The translations under genes were made by a program, and so were the position numbers. The notes under the pieces are model-generated. The model was not told the DNA's origin, searched no databases, and saw only the letters and a program-made list of their open reading frames with translations. Source: Clostridium sp. AM30-24 (GTDB taxonomy: Bacteria; Bacillota; Clostridia; Lachnospirales; Lachnospiraceae). From it: 64,000 nucleotides of DNA. The stretch covers positions 1 through 64,000 of the forward strand of contig NZ_QUJB01000003.1 of assembly GCF_003480435.1 (NCBI RefSeq). Direction: 5' to 3'. Of the stretch, positions 30,158 to 40,071 are shown one piece after another. Every line of letters begins with the position of its first letter. Position 1 is the first letter of the stretch.

Positions 30158-31003
30158 ATGGAAGTAACAGTTGCAAAGACAGCAGGCTTCTGCTTTGGTG
30201 TGAAGCGTGCCGTGGAAAAAGTATATGAGCAGATCGGAAAGTCGGAAAAACCGATCTACACCTACGGTCCCATTATCCACAACGAGCAGGTCGTCGGGGA
30301 TCTCAGGGAAAAAGGCGTGGAGGTCATAGACTCCCTGGAAGAGTTAAAGACACTCCGTGACGCGGTCGTGGTGATCCGTTCCCACGGTGTCGGAAAAAAT
30401 GTCTACGAGATCTTAAAGGAAAACGATGTGGAGATCGTGGATGCCACATGTCCCTATGTGAAAAAGATCCACCGGATCGTCGAAAAACAGTCAGCAGAAG
30501 GAAGAAAAGTTCTGATCATAGGCAGTGAGGACCATCCGGAGGTGCAGGGCATCAAGGGCTGGGGAGATGAGCGGACAGTGGTCATCGAGGACATGGATGA
30601 TTTTCTTAAGCTGCAGCTTCCGGAAAATGAGAAGCTTTGTATTGTATCCCAGACGACATTTAATTACAAGAAATTTCAAGATATAGTTGAAAAAATTTCT
30701 AAAACGAGGTATGATATAACTGTTTTAAATACGATTTGCAATGCAACACAGGAAAGACAAGTGGAAGCGATGAGGATAGCCTCACAGGTGGACGTGATGC
30801 TGGTTATCGGCGGGAAACACAGCTCGAATACCCAGAAGCTATACGATATCTGCCGGAAGGAATGTAAAAACACCTATTACATCCAGACTCTGGGCGACTT
30901 TAATCCTGAATGTATTAGTTCTGTGCGCAGTGTAGGTATTACGGCCGGGGCGTCAACCCCAAACAATATTATCGAGGAGGTTCATACTAAATGTCAGAGT
31001 TAA
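30158..31003 (+). CDS. ispH: 4-hydroxy-3-methylbut-2-enyl diphosphate reductase
   Basis: A 281-residue Fe-S enzyme that makes IPP and DMAPP in the last step of the MEP isoprenoid pathway. Cluster cysteines are visible in AGFCFGVKRA (residue about 12), VDATCPYVKKIH (about 96) and NTICNATQERQ (about 190), with the catalytic Glu nearby and the C-terminal GITAGASTPNNIIEE. ATG 30158 is preferred to GTG 30149, which lies inside cmk, but neither has a strong ribosome site. It overlaps rpsA by 13 bases in another frame. Confidence 0.95.
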   Translation: MEVTVAKTAGFCFGVKRAVEKVYEQIGKSEKPIYTYGPIIHNEQVVGDLREKGVEVIDSLEELKTLRDAVVVIRSHGVGKNVYEILKENDVEIVDATCPYVKKIHRIVEKQSAEGRKVLIIGSEDHPEVQGIKGWGDERTVVIEDMDDFLKLQLPENEKLCIVSQTTFNYKKFQDIVEKISKTRYDITVLNTICNATQERQVEAMRIASQVDVMLVIGGKHSSNTQKLYDICRKECKNTYYIQTLGDFNPECISSVRSVGITAGASTPNNIIEEVHTKCQS

Positions 31004-32070
31004 GTTTTGAACAAATGTTAGAAGAATCATTAAAAACAATACGTACAGGAGAGGTTGTCACCGGTAAGGTCATTGACGTAAAAGAAGACGAAATCGTTTT
31101 AAATATTGGTTACAAGTCTGATGGCATCATTACCCGCAGTGAATACACAAACGAGTCCAACGTAGACTTAAGAAATCTTGTACATGTTGGTGACGAGATG
31201 GAAGCCAAAGTCGTAAAGGTGAACGACGGTGAAGGTCAGGTCGCTCTTTCCTACAAGAGACTGGCTGCAGACAGAGGAAATAAGAGACTTGAGGAGGCAT
31301 TTGAGAACCACGAGGTTCTTACTGCAAAGGTTTCTCAGGTTCTTGACGGCGGTTTAAGCGTGATCGTGGACGAAGCTAGAATCTTTATCCCGGCAAGCCT
31401 TGTATCCGACGTATATGAGAAAGATTTATCCAAATATGCTGATAAAGAGATCGAATTCGTAATCACAGAATTCAATCCGAGAAGAAGAAGAGTCATCGGC
31501 GACCGCAAGCAGCTTATCGTTGCTAAGAAGGCTGAGATGCAGAAAGCTCTCTTCGAGAAGATCCATGTAGGTGATAAGGTAGAAGGAACTGTTAAGAACG
31601 TAACTGATTTCGGTGCATTCATCGATCTCGGCGGCGCTGACGGTTTACTCCACATCTCCGAGATGTCCTGGGGCAGAATCGAGAATCCGAAGAAGGTCTT
31701 CAAGGTTGGCGATAAAGTAACAGCTCTCATCAAAGACATCAACGGTGAGAAGATTGCCCTCTCTATGAAGTTCCCGGAGACAAATCCGTGGGCTGACGCT
31801 GCTGAGAAGTACGCAGTAGGCAACGTAGTTACAGGTAAGGTAGCTCGTATGACTGACTTCGGCGCATTCGTTGAGCTTGAGCCGGGCGTAGACGCTCTGC
31901 TTCACGTATCCCAGATCTCCAGAGAGCACGTTGCTAAGCCGGCTGATGTACTTTCCATCGGTCAGGAGATCACTGCTAAGATCGTTGATTTCAACGAGGC
32001 AGACAGAAAGATCAGCTTAAGCATGAAAGCTCTTGAGGCTGACAACGCACAGGAGCAGACTGAGGAGTAA
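30991..32070 (+). CDS. rpsA: 30S ribosomal protein S1 family, four S1 domains
   Basis: A 359-residue RNA-binding protein with four S1 repeats at about residues 16-86, 103-166, 187-256 and 272-342; the third and fourth show the full pattern (VGDKVEGTVKNVTDFGAFIDLGGADGLLHISEMSW, VGNVVTGKVARMTDFGAFVEL). Six domains are usual in Gram-negatives and four in Firmicutes. It helps mRNA binding to the ribosome. ATG 30991 lies inside the 3' end of ispH with GAGG upstream, so translation is coupled. In some clostridia IspH and S1 are one polypeptide. A terminator follows. Confidence 0.95.
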   Translation: MSELSFEQMLEESLKTIRTGEVVTGKVIDVKEDEIVLNIGYKSDGIITRSEYTNESNVDLRNLVHVGDEMEAKVVKVNDGEGQVALSYKRLAADRGNKRLEEAFENHEVLTAKVSQVLDGGLSVIVDEARIFIPASLVSDVYEKDLSKYADKEIEFVITEFNPRRRRVIGDRKQLIVAKKAEMQKALFEKIHVGDKVEGTVKNVTDFGAFIDLGGADGLLHISEMSWGRIENPKKVFKVGDKVTALIKDINGEKIALSMKFPETNPWADAAEKYAVGNVVTGKVARMTDFGAFVELEPGVDALLHVSQISREHVAKPADVLSIGQEITAKIVDFNEADRKISLSMKALEADNAQEQTEE

Positions 32071-32101
32071 TCCGAAAGTGATTTTTAAATAAGAATTTTC
32101 G

Positions 32102-32134
32102 AGGACATCGTTCTTTACGGGCGGTGTCCTTTTT
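32102..32134 (+). terminator. Intrinsic terminator after rpsA
   Basis: AGGACATCG (32102-32110) pairs with CGGTGTCCT (32122-32130, one G-T pair), then TTTT. Confidence 0.9.
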
Positions 32135-32528
32135 GCGCGACAGGACACATTCATTTTTATAAACAGTGAGTCAAATTTCATGCCTGCACGGGTCTGCGAC
32201 ATTGTCATGCGCCGGTTATTTTCCGGCGACGATCGAAACGGATTTCAGAGGCCGCGAAGCCTGCCGCAGAAATGCCGCAAATTATGCCCGCACTACAAAA
32301 ATGCGTAAGGGATTTGTAATTGAAATCATAGTGTAATCTCAAGGTTTGTATGTTAAGATAACCGTACAAAAGCAAAAGACGGCGGAAGAACCTGAAAAGT
32401 TACTGTACATGGGTAGGAATTTTCTGAACTGAAAAATCAGGACGGCCGCAAATCGGTATTTGAAGGAGACTGCTGTAAAATAATGCGGTCCGGCAAAGAC
32501 CAATACAGGATAACAGGAGGATTTTATT
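32135..32528. other. Intergenic stretch without a recognised gene
   Basis: No supported frame is seen. The GCCGG/CCGGC dyad at 32210-32226 is the only clear structure. The last 20 bases hold ACAGGAGG for the lipoprotein gene. I could not place a convincing sigma-A promoter. Confidence 0.5.
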
Positions 32529-33278
32529 ATGACAAAAAATATGAAAAGAATGACTGCACTGGCCTGCGCTGCCATGATGATCGCATCTATGGGGATCACC
32601 GGATGCGGCAAGGCGGATGGACAGACAAAGGAGGAGACAAAAACGACAGCCGTTGAGACTCCTGCAGGAACTGAGACATCTGCGACTACGGAAAACGAGG
32701 CGGGAAAACTTCCGGACGGTACCGGTCAGGAAAGTGGAGCGGCAGACACGGAGTCTGCGAGTGAGTCTGATCCGATGATGGGAACGATCGTTTCTGTGGA
32801 AGATGGACAGCTTACGATGCATCGCCAGGATAATGGATTTGATGAGGACGTTGTAATTACGATCGCAGAGGATACGAAGGTTCTGGATGCAGAGAATGGT
32901 TATCCAGTGGAACTCAGTGATCTGAAAGAAGGAAATACCATCAGCGCTTATGTAGACGAGGCGATGACCTTGAGCCTTCCGCCGATCGCAAATGGTCTGC
33001 TGATCTTAGTACAGGCAGAGGGATATGATTTCCCGAGATACACGAAGGTAAAGGAATTGACGGCTGCAAATACAGAAGGTGAGCGGATCCTCACAGCCGA
33101 GAATGGGATCAATTACACGATTACCGCTGAAACAAGACTTCTTCCATATCTGACAAGAAATATTGTCTCCGAGGAAGACCTCACAGAAGGAACCGAGATC
33201 CTGATCTGGAACGAGGAGAACGGAAATAAAGCAGAAAAGATCGTCGTGTTCCAGGGTGAGAACGGATACGCAAAATAA
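32529..33278 (+). CDS. Secreted lipoprotein of unknown function
   Basis: A 249-residue exported lipoprotein. Its signal peptide (MTKNMKRMTALACAAMMIAS) ends in a lipobox GITG-C, so the mature protein is anchored by residue Cys 26. A Thr/Glu-rich low-complexity linker runs to about residue 80. The remainder is a beta-rich domain with two similar halves (GTIVSVEDGQLTMHR to ISAYVDEAMTLSLPPI; ILTAENGINYTITAETRLLP to EGTEILIWNEENGNKAEKIV). ACAGGAGG lies 9 bases before the ATG. No catalytic motif is visible. A cell-surface binding role is possible. Confidence 0.85.
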   Translation: MTKNMKRMTALACAAMMIASMGITGCGKADGQTKEETKTTAVETPAGTETSATTENEAGKLPDGTGQESGAADTESASESDPMMGTIVSVEDGQLTMHRQDNGFDEDVVITIAEDTKVLDAENGYPVELSDLKEGNTISAYVDEAMTLSLPPIANGLLILVQAEGYDFPRYTKVKELTAANTEGERILTAENGINYTITAETRLLPYLTRNIVSEEDLTEGTEILIWNEENGNKAEKIVVFQGENGYAK

Positions 33279-33360
33279 ATAATGGGATCTTGCTAGAAAA
33301 CAATCTGTATGAAAATGCCGGACAGCGGGCATACTCTCCTTATGGAAGGAGCGTGAGTCT

Positions 33361-33591
33361 GTGTCGAGGAAAAAAAGAGAACCGGTGGATCCGGAGCACT
33401 TAAAGCCGGAGGACCGGATGAAATTCGAGATCGCGAAGGAGCTGGGGCTGGCGGACAAGGTAATCACCGGCGGCTGGCGGTGTCTTACCGCAAAAGAGAG
33501 CGGCAGGATCGGCGGTCTTGTGACAAAAAAGAAGAGAGAAATGTCCGCAAAAGCGCAGGACAAGGAGAATCCAGGGGAAAACTGCCATTGA
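33361..33591 (+). CDS. Small acid-soluble spore protein, alpha/beta type
   Basis: A 76-residue basic protein. The core KFEIAKELGLADKV, GGWRCLTAKESGRIGGLVTKKKRE follows the alpha/beta SASP pattern (helix E-x-A-x-E-L-G, then L-T-A-K-E-x-G-x-I-G-G). These proteins coat and protect DNA in the dormant spore. The start is GTG 33361 with AAGGAG 10 bases before it. It implies the host sporulates and would be expected under a forespore sigma factor, but I cannot point to a sure sigma-G promoter. Confidence 0.8.
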   Translation: MSRKKREPVDPEHLKPEDRMKFEIAKELGLADKVITGGWRCLTAKESGRIGGLVTKKKREMSAKAQDKENPGENCH

Positions 33592-33611
33592 AACAATGGC
33601 GGTTTTCTTTT
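33580..33611 (+). terminator. Intrinsic terminator overlapping the SASP stop
   Basis: GCCATTG (33584-33590) and CAATGGC (33594-33600) around AAA, followed by GGTTTTCTTTT. Confidence 0.85.
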
Positions 33612-33678
33612 ATAATTAGGGAAGAGAGATGCAGCAGTTCAACGATATGGAAAAATCAGATCTCGGAAGGGGATAAAT

Positions 33679-34887
33679 ATGAATATATCGCTTATTTGTT
33701 TTACGAGAGACGGATTTGAGACGATGAAGCGGATCAACAACGCCCTTTCCGGAGCTTCTGAAGCTTTGACGGATGAGGTCTGCCCTGAACAATACGATAA
33801 GAGTGCGGAGGCGGAGGACAGACCATGCGGTGGGGACACTCTGTACAAGTCTCTGTGGATCGCCGGGCGGTACGCACTGCAGCTTGCGGCGGCGGATGCC
33901 GGAGTGCCTTATCAGGCGGTGCCTGAAGGCGGACTTTCGGAGTGGACGAAGGAGGCTTTTCTGCGGGACGATGCTCTTATTTTTGTGGGTGCCTGTGGGA
34001 TCGCGGTGCGCTCCATCGCACCATATGTGCGGGATAAATTTCAGGACCCTGCGGTGGTCTGTGTGGATGAGGCGGGACAGTTCGCGATCCCGCTTCTCTC
34101 CGGACATGTGGGCGGAGCGAACCGGCTGGCGGAAACAGTGGCTTCCGGGATCGGAGCAGTGCCGGTGGTGACGACGGCAACGGATGTGGAGAAGAAATTT
34201 GCGGTGGACGTGTTCGCAAAGGATCATGGATTTGTGATCACGGACCGGAAACTTGCGAAGGAGATTTCGGCTGATATCCTTGCGGGTGAGCCGGTGGGAG
34301 TGTTCACGGATTTCGGATTTTCAGCGTGGAAAAAGATTCCGGAGGGACTTTTTAAGAATCGGATCTGTAAACGGAATCTCTGGATTACGGTGTCCGGAAA
34401 AGAAAAAAAAGGGATTCCGGCGAACCGTGTCCTGCGCCTGATCCCACGGTGTGTGGCACTTGGAATCGGCTGTAAACGCGGGACATCTGTGGAGAAGATC
34501 CGGACCGCGGTGGAAAGTGCGATGGAGCGGAACGGGATCGATCTGCGAAGCGTCTTTGCGGCGGCGAGCATCGACATCAAGAAGCAGGAGCAGGGACTCA
34601 TCGAATTCGCAAAGGAACTTCAGGTGCCGTTTCTGACATTTTCCAGTGAGGAGTTAAATGGACAGCCGGGAGATTTCCCAGAGTCGGAATTTGTGCGGAA
34701 GACCACGGGAACCGGAAATGTCTGCGAGCGGTCCGCAGTGGCTGCATGCAGGCTGGGCGTGAGAGCTTCCGAGTGCAGGATCCTGATCCATAAGGAAGCG
34801 GAGGACGGCGTGACGGTGGCCGCAGCGTATTATATGATCGGAAAGTCCGGAGAAAATGCGGATCGGGAAGAAAAATCGAGAGGATAG
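33679..34887 (+). CDS. cbiG: Cobalt-precorrin-5A hydrolase CbiG
   Basis: A 402-residue enzyme of the anaerobic cobalamin pathway that opens the delta-lactone of cobalt-precorrin-5A and releases acetaldehyde. Recognised by the N-terminal module IFVGACGIAVRSIAPYVRDK, CVDEAGQFAIPLLSGHVGGANRLAE, VVTTATDVEKKFAVDVFAK, and the C-terminal CbiG module CVALGIGCKRGTSVEKI, SIDIKKQEQGLIEFAKEL, FVRKTTGTGNVCERSAV. AAGGGG precedes the ATG. It is followed by two further cobalamin genes; the remaining pathway genes are outside the window. No B12 riboswitch is visible upstream. Confidence 0.93.
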   Translation: MNISLICFTRDGFETMKRINNALSGASEALTDEVCPEQYDKSAEAEDRPCGGDTLYKSLWIAGRYALQLAAADAGVPYQAVPEGGLSEWTKEAFLRDDALIFVGACGIAVRSIAPYVRDKFQDPAVVCVDEAGQFAIPLLSGHVGGANRLAETVASGIGAVPVVTTATDVEKKFAVDVFAKDHGFVITDRKLAKEISADILAGEPVGVFTDFGFSAWKKIPEGLFKNRICKRNLWITVSGKEKKGIPANRVLRLIPRCVALGIGCKRGTSVEKIRTAVESAMERNGIDLRSVFAAASIDIKKQEQGLIEFAKELQVPFLTFSSEELNGQPGDFPESEFVRKTTGTGNVCERSAVAACRLGVRASECRILIHKEAEDGVTVAAAYYMIGKSGENADREEKSRG

Positions 34888-34899
34888 AGTAGAAAGAAT

Positions 34900-36135
34900 A
34901 TGATGATCCTGATAAATGGGGGAAGCTCCAGCGGAAAGTCCGCATTTGCGGAGACCCTGATCGAAGAACAGGAAAAGAAAGAAGAGGTGGTGGCGGAATC
35001 CACCGGAAAATTGATGCGCGGCGGCGCCCGGAAAACGGATATGCGCCATCAGCCGTCCTGTTACCTTGCAACCATGATCGCCTGGGACGAGGAGTGCAGG
35101 GAGCGGATCCGAAAACACCGCAAAATGCGGGAAAAAAAGAATTTTACGACCGTCGAGTGCCCTGTGGATCTTTCGAAGGCGGAGGTCCCCGCCAGGAGCC
35201 GGTGTCTGTTAGAGTGTGTTTCCAATCTTGCAGCGAACGAGATGTACCGCCGGGATATGGAAGATCCGGAGAATGGCGCGATGGAACGGATCCTGGAAGG
35301 AATCAGGATGATCAGAAAAAATGCGGATTTTCTGGTGATCGTGACAAATGATGTGTCCGGGGATCAGGGACCGTACTCGGAGGAGACGGAAGCGTACCGG
35401 AAACTGCTGGGCGGAATCAACTGTGCGCTGGCCGGGGAGGCGGATGAAGTGTACGAGGTGATCTGCGGTGAGCCGGTGATGGTGAAGAAAAAGAAGAGGG
35501 AAGATACGGAAGTGGAAGAGAGAAGAACGGATCGATCTGTGGATTGTCAGAGAGGGATCAGGCTTTTTGTAGGAGGCGCGTATCAGGGGAAATCAAACCT
35601 TGCGATGCGTGAGGCGGTGACGGAAGAAAACCGCTTCATTCTTGTGGCAGACGGCGAACAGTCACCATTGGAAGATGCGTTTAATTCGAAGGCTGTTCTG
35701 AATCTTCATATCTATATTCGAAGGCTGATAGACGCAGTACTGGGTGAGTATGACGGGAAGAGAGAGGGTGACAGAGTGTTCTGCGACAGTATCCGCAGTG
35801 AAATAAATAAGAGAACCACAGCCGTGAGGGACCCGGCTGAAAGAACATCTGCCGGAGAAACAAAGATGGTCAGAGAGCAGACGAAAGAAACGGAAAATAT
35901 CGAGATCCGGATCGAAGAGGTCATGTACCGGTATCTGGATATGATCCTTAAGAAGAATCCTAACGCAGTCATCACCTGCGACGAGATCGGCTGTGGAATC
36001 GTTCCCATCGATAAAACGGACCGCCTGTGGCGGGAGATGAGCGGGGACGCCTGCCAGTATCTGGCGGCGCGGGCGGTGAAGGTATGCCGCGTTGTCTGCG
36101 GGATCCCGATGGCTTTAAAGGGCGGTGAGACATGA
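34900..36135 (+). CDS. cobU: Tandem CobU-domain protein (adenosylcobinamide kinase/guanylyltransferase type)
   Basis: A 411-residue protein, about twice the usual CobU length, made of two P-loop domains. Domain 1 (residues 1 to about 200) has MILINGGSSSGKSAFAE, an E-C-P-V-D-L segment and VIVTNDVSGDQGPYSEET. Domain 2 (about 220-411) has RLFVGGAYQGKSNLAMREA and the CobU-like VITCDEIGCGIVPIDKTDRLWREMSGDACQYLAARA. CobU phosphorylates adenosylcobinamide and adds GMP. Between the two lie a charged linker and a second Lys-rich linker near 300. Which domain is active is unclear: both P-loops look intact. It overlaps cobD by 4 bases. Confidence 0.82.
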   Translation: MMILINGGSSSGKSAFAETLIEEQEKKEEVVAESTGKLMRGGARKTDMRHQPSCYLATMIAWDEECRERIRKHRKMREKKNFTTVECPVDLSKAEVPARSRCLLECVSNLAANEMYRRDMEDPENGAMERILEGIRMIRKNADFLVIVTNDVSGDQGPYSEETEAYRKLLGGINCALAGEADEVYEVICGEPVMVKKKKREDTEVEERRTDRSVDCQRGIRLFVGGAYQGKSNLAMREAVTEENRFILVADGEQSPLEDAFNSKAVLNLHIYIRRLIDAVLGEYDGKREGDRVFCDSIRSEINKRTTAVRDPAERTSAGETKMVREQTKETENIEIRIEEVMYRYLDMILKKNPNAVITCDEIGCGIVPIDKTDRLWREMSGDACQYLAARAVKVCRVVCGIPMALKGGET

Positions 36136-37223
36136 TGGAGTACGGACACGGCGGTGATATCTACCGGAACCGGAATGTGGAGCTGGATTTCTCGGTCAAC
36201 GTAAATCCCTTGGGAATGCCGAATTTTGTCTGGGAGGCAGCCCAGAGGAGCATTGCCTTCTGCACAGGATATCCGGACAGCTCCTGCGAAAACCTGCGGG
36301 GACGGTTGTCAGAGGTTACCGGTGTCCCGGAAGATCAGATGATCTTCGGAAACGGGGCGGCGGAACTGATCTTCCGGCTGGTACAGGAGGTACGGCCGAA
36401 AAAGGCAGTGATCCCTGCACCATCTTTCGCGGAGTATGAAACGGCGTTGAGATCCTGTGGGACAGAAATCGCTTTTTTCTATTTAAAAGAGGCGGAATCT
36501 TTTTTCTTAAACATATCGGAATTTCTGGATTTTTTGAGAGCAGAGCAGCCGGAGATCATATTTTTATGCACTCCGGCGAATCCCACAGGGGCCATGATCC
36601 GTCACGCAGATCTTTCAAAAATCTTAGACTACTGCAAGAAACATGGGATCCTGCTGGTTCTGGACGAATGCTTTGTGGAATTCCTTGATGAGGAGCGAAG
36701 CTGCGGCTGTATCCGTGAATTTCTTGAATGGGAGACCGGAAGACCGGAACATGGCGGAAACTTATTTCTTCTCCGGGCATTTACGAAGACATATGCCATG
36801 GCGGGATTACGGCTGGGATATGGATTCTGTACGAGCAGGCAGCTCTTAGAACGGATGGAGAAGAACTGGCAGCCCTGGAGTGTTTCGATCCCGGCGCAGG
36901 AGGCGGGATATGCGGCACTTTCGGAAGAACGGATCCCTTTTTTGAAAAAGATGCGGGAGACGGTGGCGAAAGAACGGCAGTATCTTTCTGACGGATTGAC
37001 GAAAGCAGGCTTCACGGTATTCCACTCGGACGCGAATTTCCTCCTGTTTAAGGACTTCAAGACCGGTCAGGAATCCTGGCTGTACGAATATTTTCTGGAA
37101 CGGGGGATCCTGATCCGGTCATGCAGGAATTACAGACTGCTTGACAAACGATTTTACAGGATCTGCGTCCGCTCCCATGAAGAAAACCGGGAATTTCTGG
37201 AGATATTAAAGGACTACAAGTAG
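36132..37223 (+). CDS. cobD: Threonine-phosphate decarboxylase CobD-type aminotransferase-fold enzyme
   Basis: A 363-residue PLP enzyme of fold type I. MEYGHGGDIYRN is the characteristic CobD opening, DFSVNVNPLGMP follows, the cofactor aspartate is in LLVLDECFVEFLDE, and the Schiff-base lysine lies in RAFTKTYAMAGLRLGY. CobD makes aminopropanol phosphate, the linker joining corrin ring to nucleotide loop. Histidinol-phosphate aminotransferase is the main alternative, but the GHGGD motif and the cbiG-cobU context favour CobD. Start ATG 36132 overlaps the cobU stop (ATGA). Confidence 0.88.
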   Translation: MMEYGHGGDIYRNRNVELDFSVNVNPLGMPNFVWEAAQRSIAFCTGYPDSSCENLRGRLSEVTGVPEDQMIFGNGAAELIFRLVQEVRPKKAVIPAPSFAEYETALRSCGTEIAFFYLKEAESFFLNISEFLDFLRAEQPEIIFLCTPANPTGAMIRHADLSKILDYCKKHGILLVLDECFVEFLDEERSCGCIREFLEWETGRPEHGGNLFLLRAFTKTYAMAGLRLGYGFCTSRQLLERMEKNWQPWSVSIPAQEAGYAALSEERIPFLKKMRETVAKERQYLSDGLTKAGFTVFHSDANFLLFKDFKTGQESWLYEYFLERGILIRSCRNYRLLDKRFYRICVRSHEENREFLEILKDYK

Positions 37224-37359
37224 ACCAGCAGAGGGAAGAACGCAGCCGTTGGAAGAAAACGAAAGATACGTTGGAAAATGACAGAAGGAAAAAGAAATTT
37301 TCTGTATGTTTATAAGCAAAAATAATATAAAATCGCAAAAAAATTATATGAATTGCCTG

Positions 37360-37388
37360 TTGCTAAAATTCGACAAAGCTGTTATACT
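37360..37388 (+). promoter_or_regulatory. Promoter of guaB
   Basis: TTGCTA (37360-37365), 17-base spacer, TATACT (37383-37388). Start near 37395, just before the leader hairpin. Confidence 0.7.
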
Positions 37389-37396
37389 CTACTGTA

Positions 37397-37441
37397 ATAA
37401 CTGGAACTGACGTTATGACGGTTTTTAGTTATATTTTTTTT
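37397..37441 (+). terminator. Leader terminator (candidate attenuator) before guaB
   Basis: A stem from ATAACT (37397-37402) to AGTTAT (37427-37432), extended inward by G-T and A-T pairs with one bulge, is followed by eight T (37434-37441). It lies between the promoter and the guaB start at 37480, so it would stop most transcripts unless prevented. Confidence 0.6.
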
Positions 37442-37452
37442 AAACATAATAA

Positions 37453-38934
<1,482 letters not shown>

Positions 38935-38959
38935 TTTTAATCCCGAGAGGGCAGCAAAG

Positions 38960-39004
38960 GGCTGTGCAGGCGGCGGAAACGCTGTTCCCTGCACAGCCTT
39001 TTTT
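38960..39004 (+). terminator. Intrinsic terminator after guaB
   Basis: GGCTGTGCAGG (38960-38970) pairs with CCTGCACAGCC (38988-38998), then six T. Confidence 0.92.
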
Positions 39005-39035
39005 GGACTGTGTGTATTTAGAAATAAGGGACCAG

Positions 39036-39947
39036 ATGGAAAATTTTATGAAGATGCTTTCGACCCAGGCGATCCTGCTCGTGTACATGGCGGTGGGATT
39101 TTACTGCAGAAAGCGTGGAATTATTGAAAAAAAGATGCAGGGAAAGCTCACGGATTTTGTTCTCAGGATCACGCTGCCCTGTATGATTTTTAACTCCTTC
39201 AGCATGCATATCACATTGGACATGTTAAAACAGGCGGCCCTGTGTCTCGGAGTGGCGTTTTTTATCTGCTTCGCGGCATGGCTCGGTGGAAAAATTGTCT
39301 ACAACATGTATCCGAAGGAGAAAAAATCCGTCTTACAGTATGCCACACTCGTCAATAACGCGGCGTTTTTGGGGCTGCCGATCGTGAAGGCGGTGCTCGG
39401 CGAGGCGGGAATGTTCTTAGCGTCGATCTTTATTATCCCGAACCGTATCTTTATGTGGACGGCGGGAGTATCGATTTTCACGGCGGAGGCGGATAAAAAG
39501 GCGGCGTTTAAGAAGGTCATGCTGAATCCGTGCGTGATCGTGATCTTTATCGGACTTTTCAGAAGCTTCACAGACTTTACTCTGCCGGAATTTCTGGCAA
39601 AGTCTATCACAGGACTTGGAAACTGTACAACTCCGCTCTCCATGGTCCTGATCGGGACGATGATGACGGAACTGACACTGGCGTCCTTTAAGGACTGGAG
39701 TACTGTGTACCTGGCGTTTATGCGCCTTGTGGCACTGCCATTTCTGGCGCTCTTTATCATGCGCCTGTTAAATGCAGATCCGATCATGACAGGATGCGCG
39801 GTGATTCTTACAGCGATGCCTGCGGGAAGCACGACGGCGCTTCTGGCGGAGAAATATGGATCGGATCCGGTGTATGCGTCGAAATGTCTGCTTACTAATA
39901 CACTGTTCTCTCTGATCACAATTCCGATCATGACATTATTTATATGA
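39036..39947 (+). CDS. AEC-family transporter
   Basis: A 303-residue membrane protein with ten predicted helices, starting ILLVYMAVGFYCRKRGII and containing FVLRITLPCMIFNSF, the N-terminal repeat YATLVNNAAFLGLPIVKAVLG, and the second repeat AVILTAMPAGSTTALLAEKYGSDP. This matches the auxin efflux carrier / AEC family (malonate, malate or other organic-acid carriers in bacteria). ATG 39036 follows AAGGGA by 7 bases; a longer frame from 38964 runs through the guaB terminator. Substrate unknown. Confidence 0.88.
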   Translation: MENFMKMLSTQAILLVYMAVGFYCRKRGIIEKKMQGKLTDFVLRITLPCMIFNSFSMHITLDMLKQAALCLGVAFFICFAAWLGGKIVYNMYPKEKKSVLQYATLVNNAAFLGLPIVKAVLGEAGMFLASIFIIPNRIFMWTAGVSIFTAEADKKAAFKKVMLNPCVIVIFIGLFRSFTDFTLPEFLAKSITGLGNCTTPLSMVLIGTMMTELTLASFKDWSTVYLAFMRLVALPFLALFIMRLLNADPIMTGCAVILTAMPAGSTTALLAEKYGSDPVYASKCLLTNTLFSLITIPIMTLFI

Positions 39948-40071
39948 TATCAGGGTCAAAAGGTCTGAAGTCCGACGCAAGCTTGTTTGCAGTTATATAG
40001 GTTTACCTGGGGTTCCAGGAGAAAGGGAAAACGGCTGAATTTCAAGGAAAAGCCGGAATAAAAGAAGTTTT

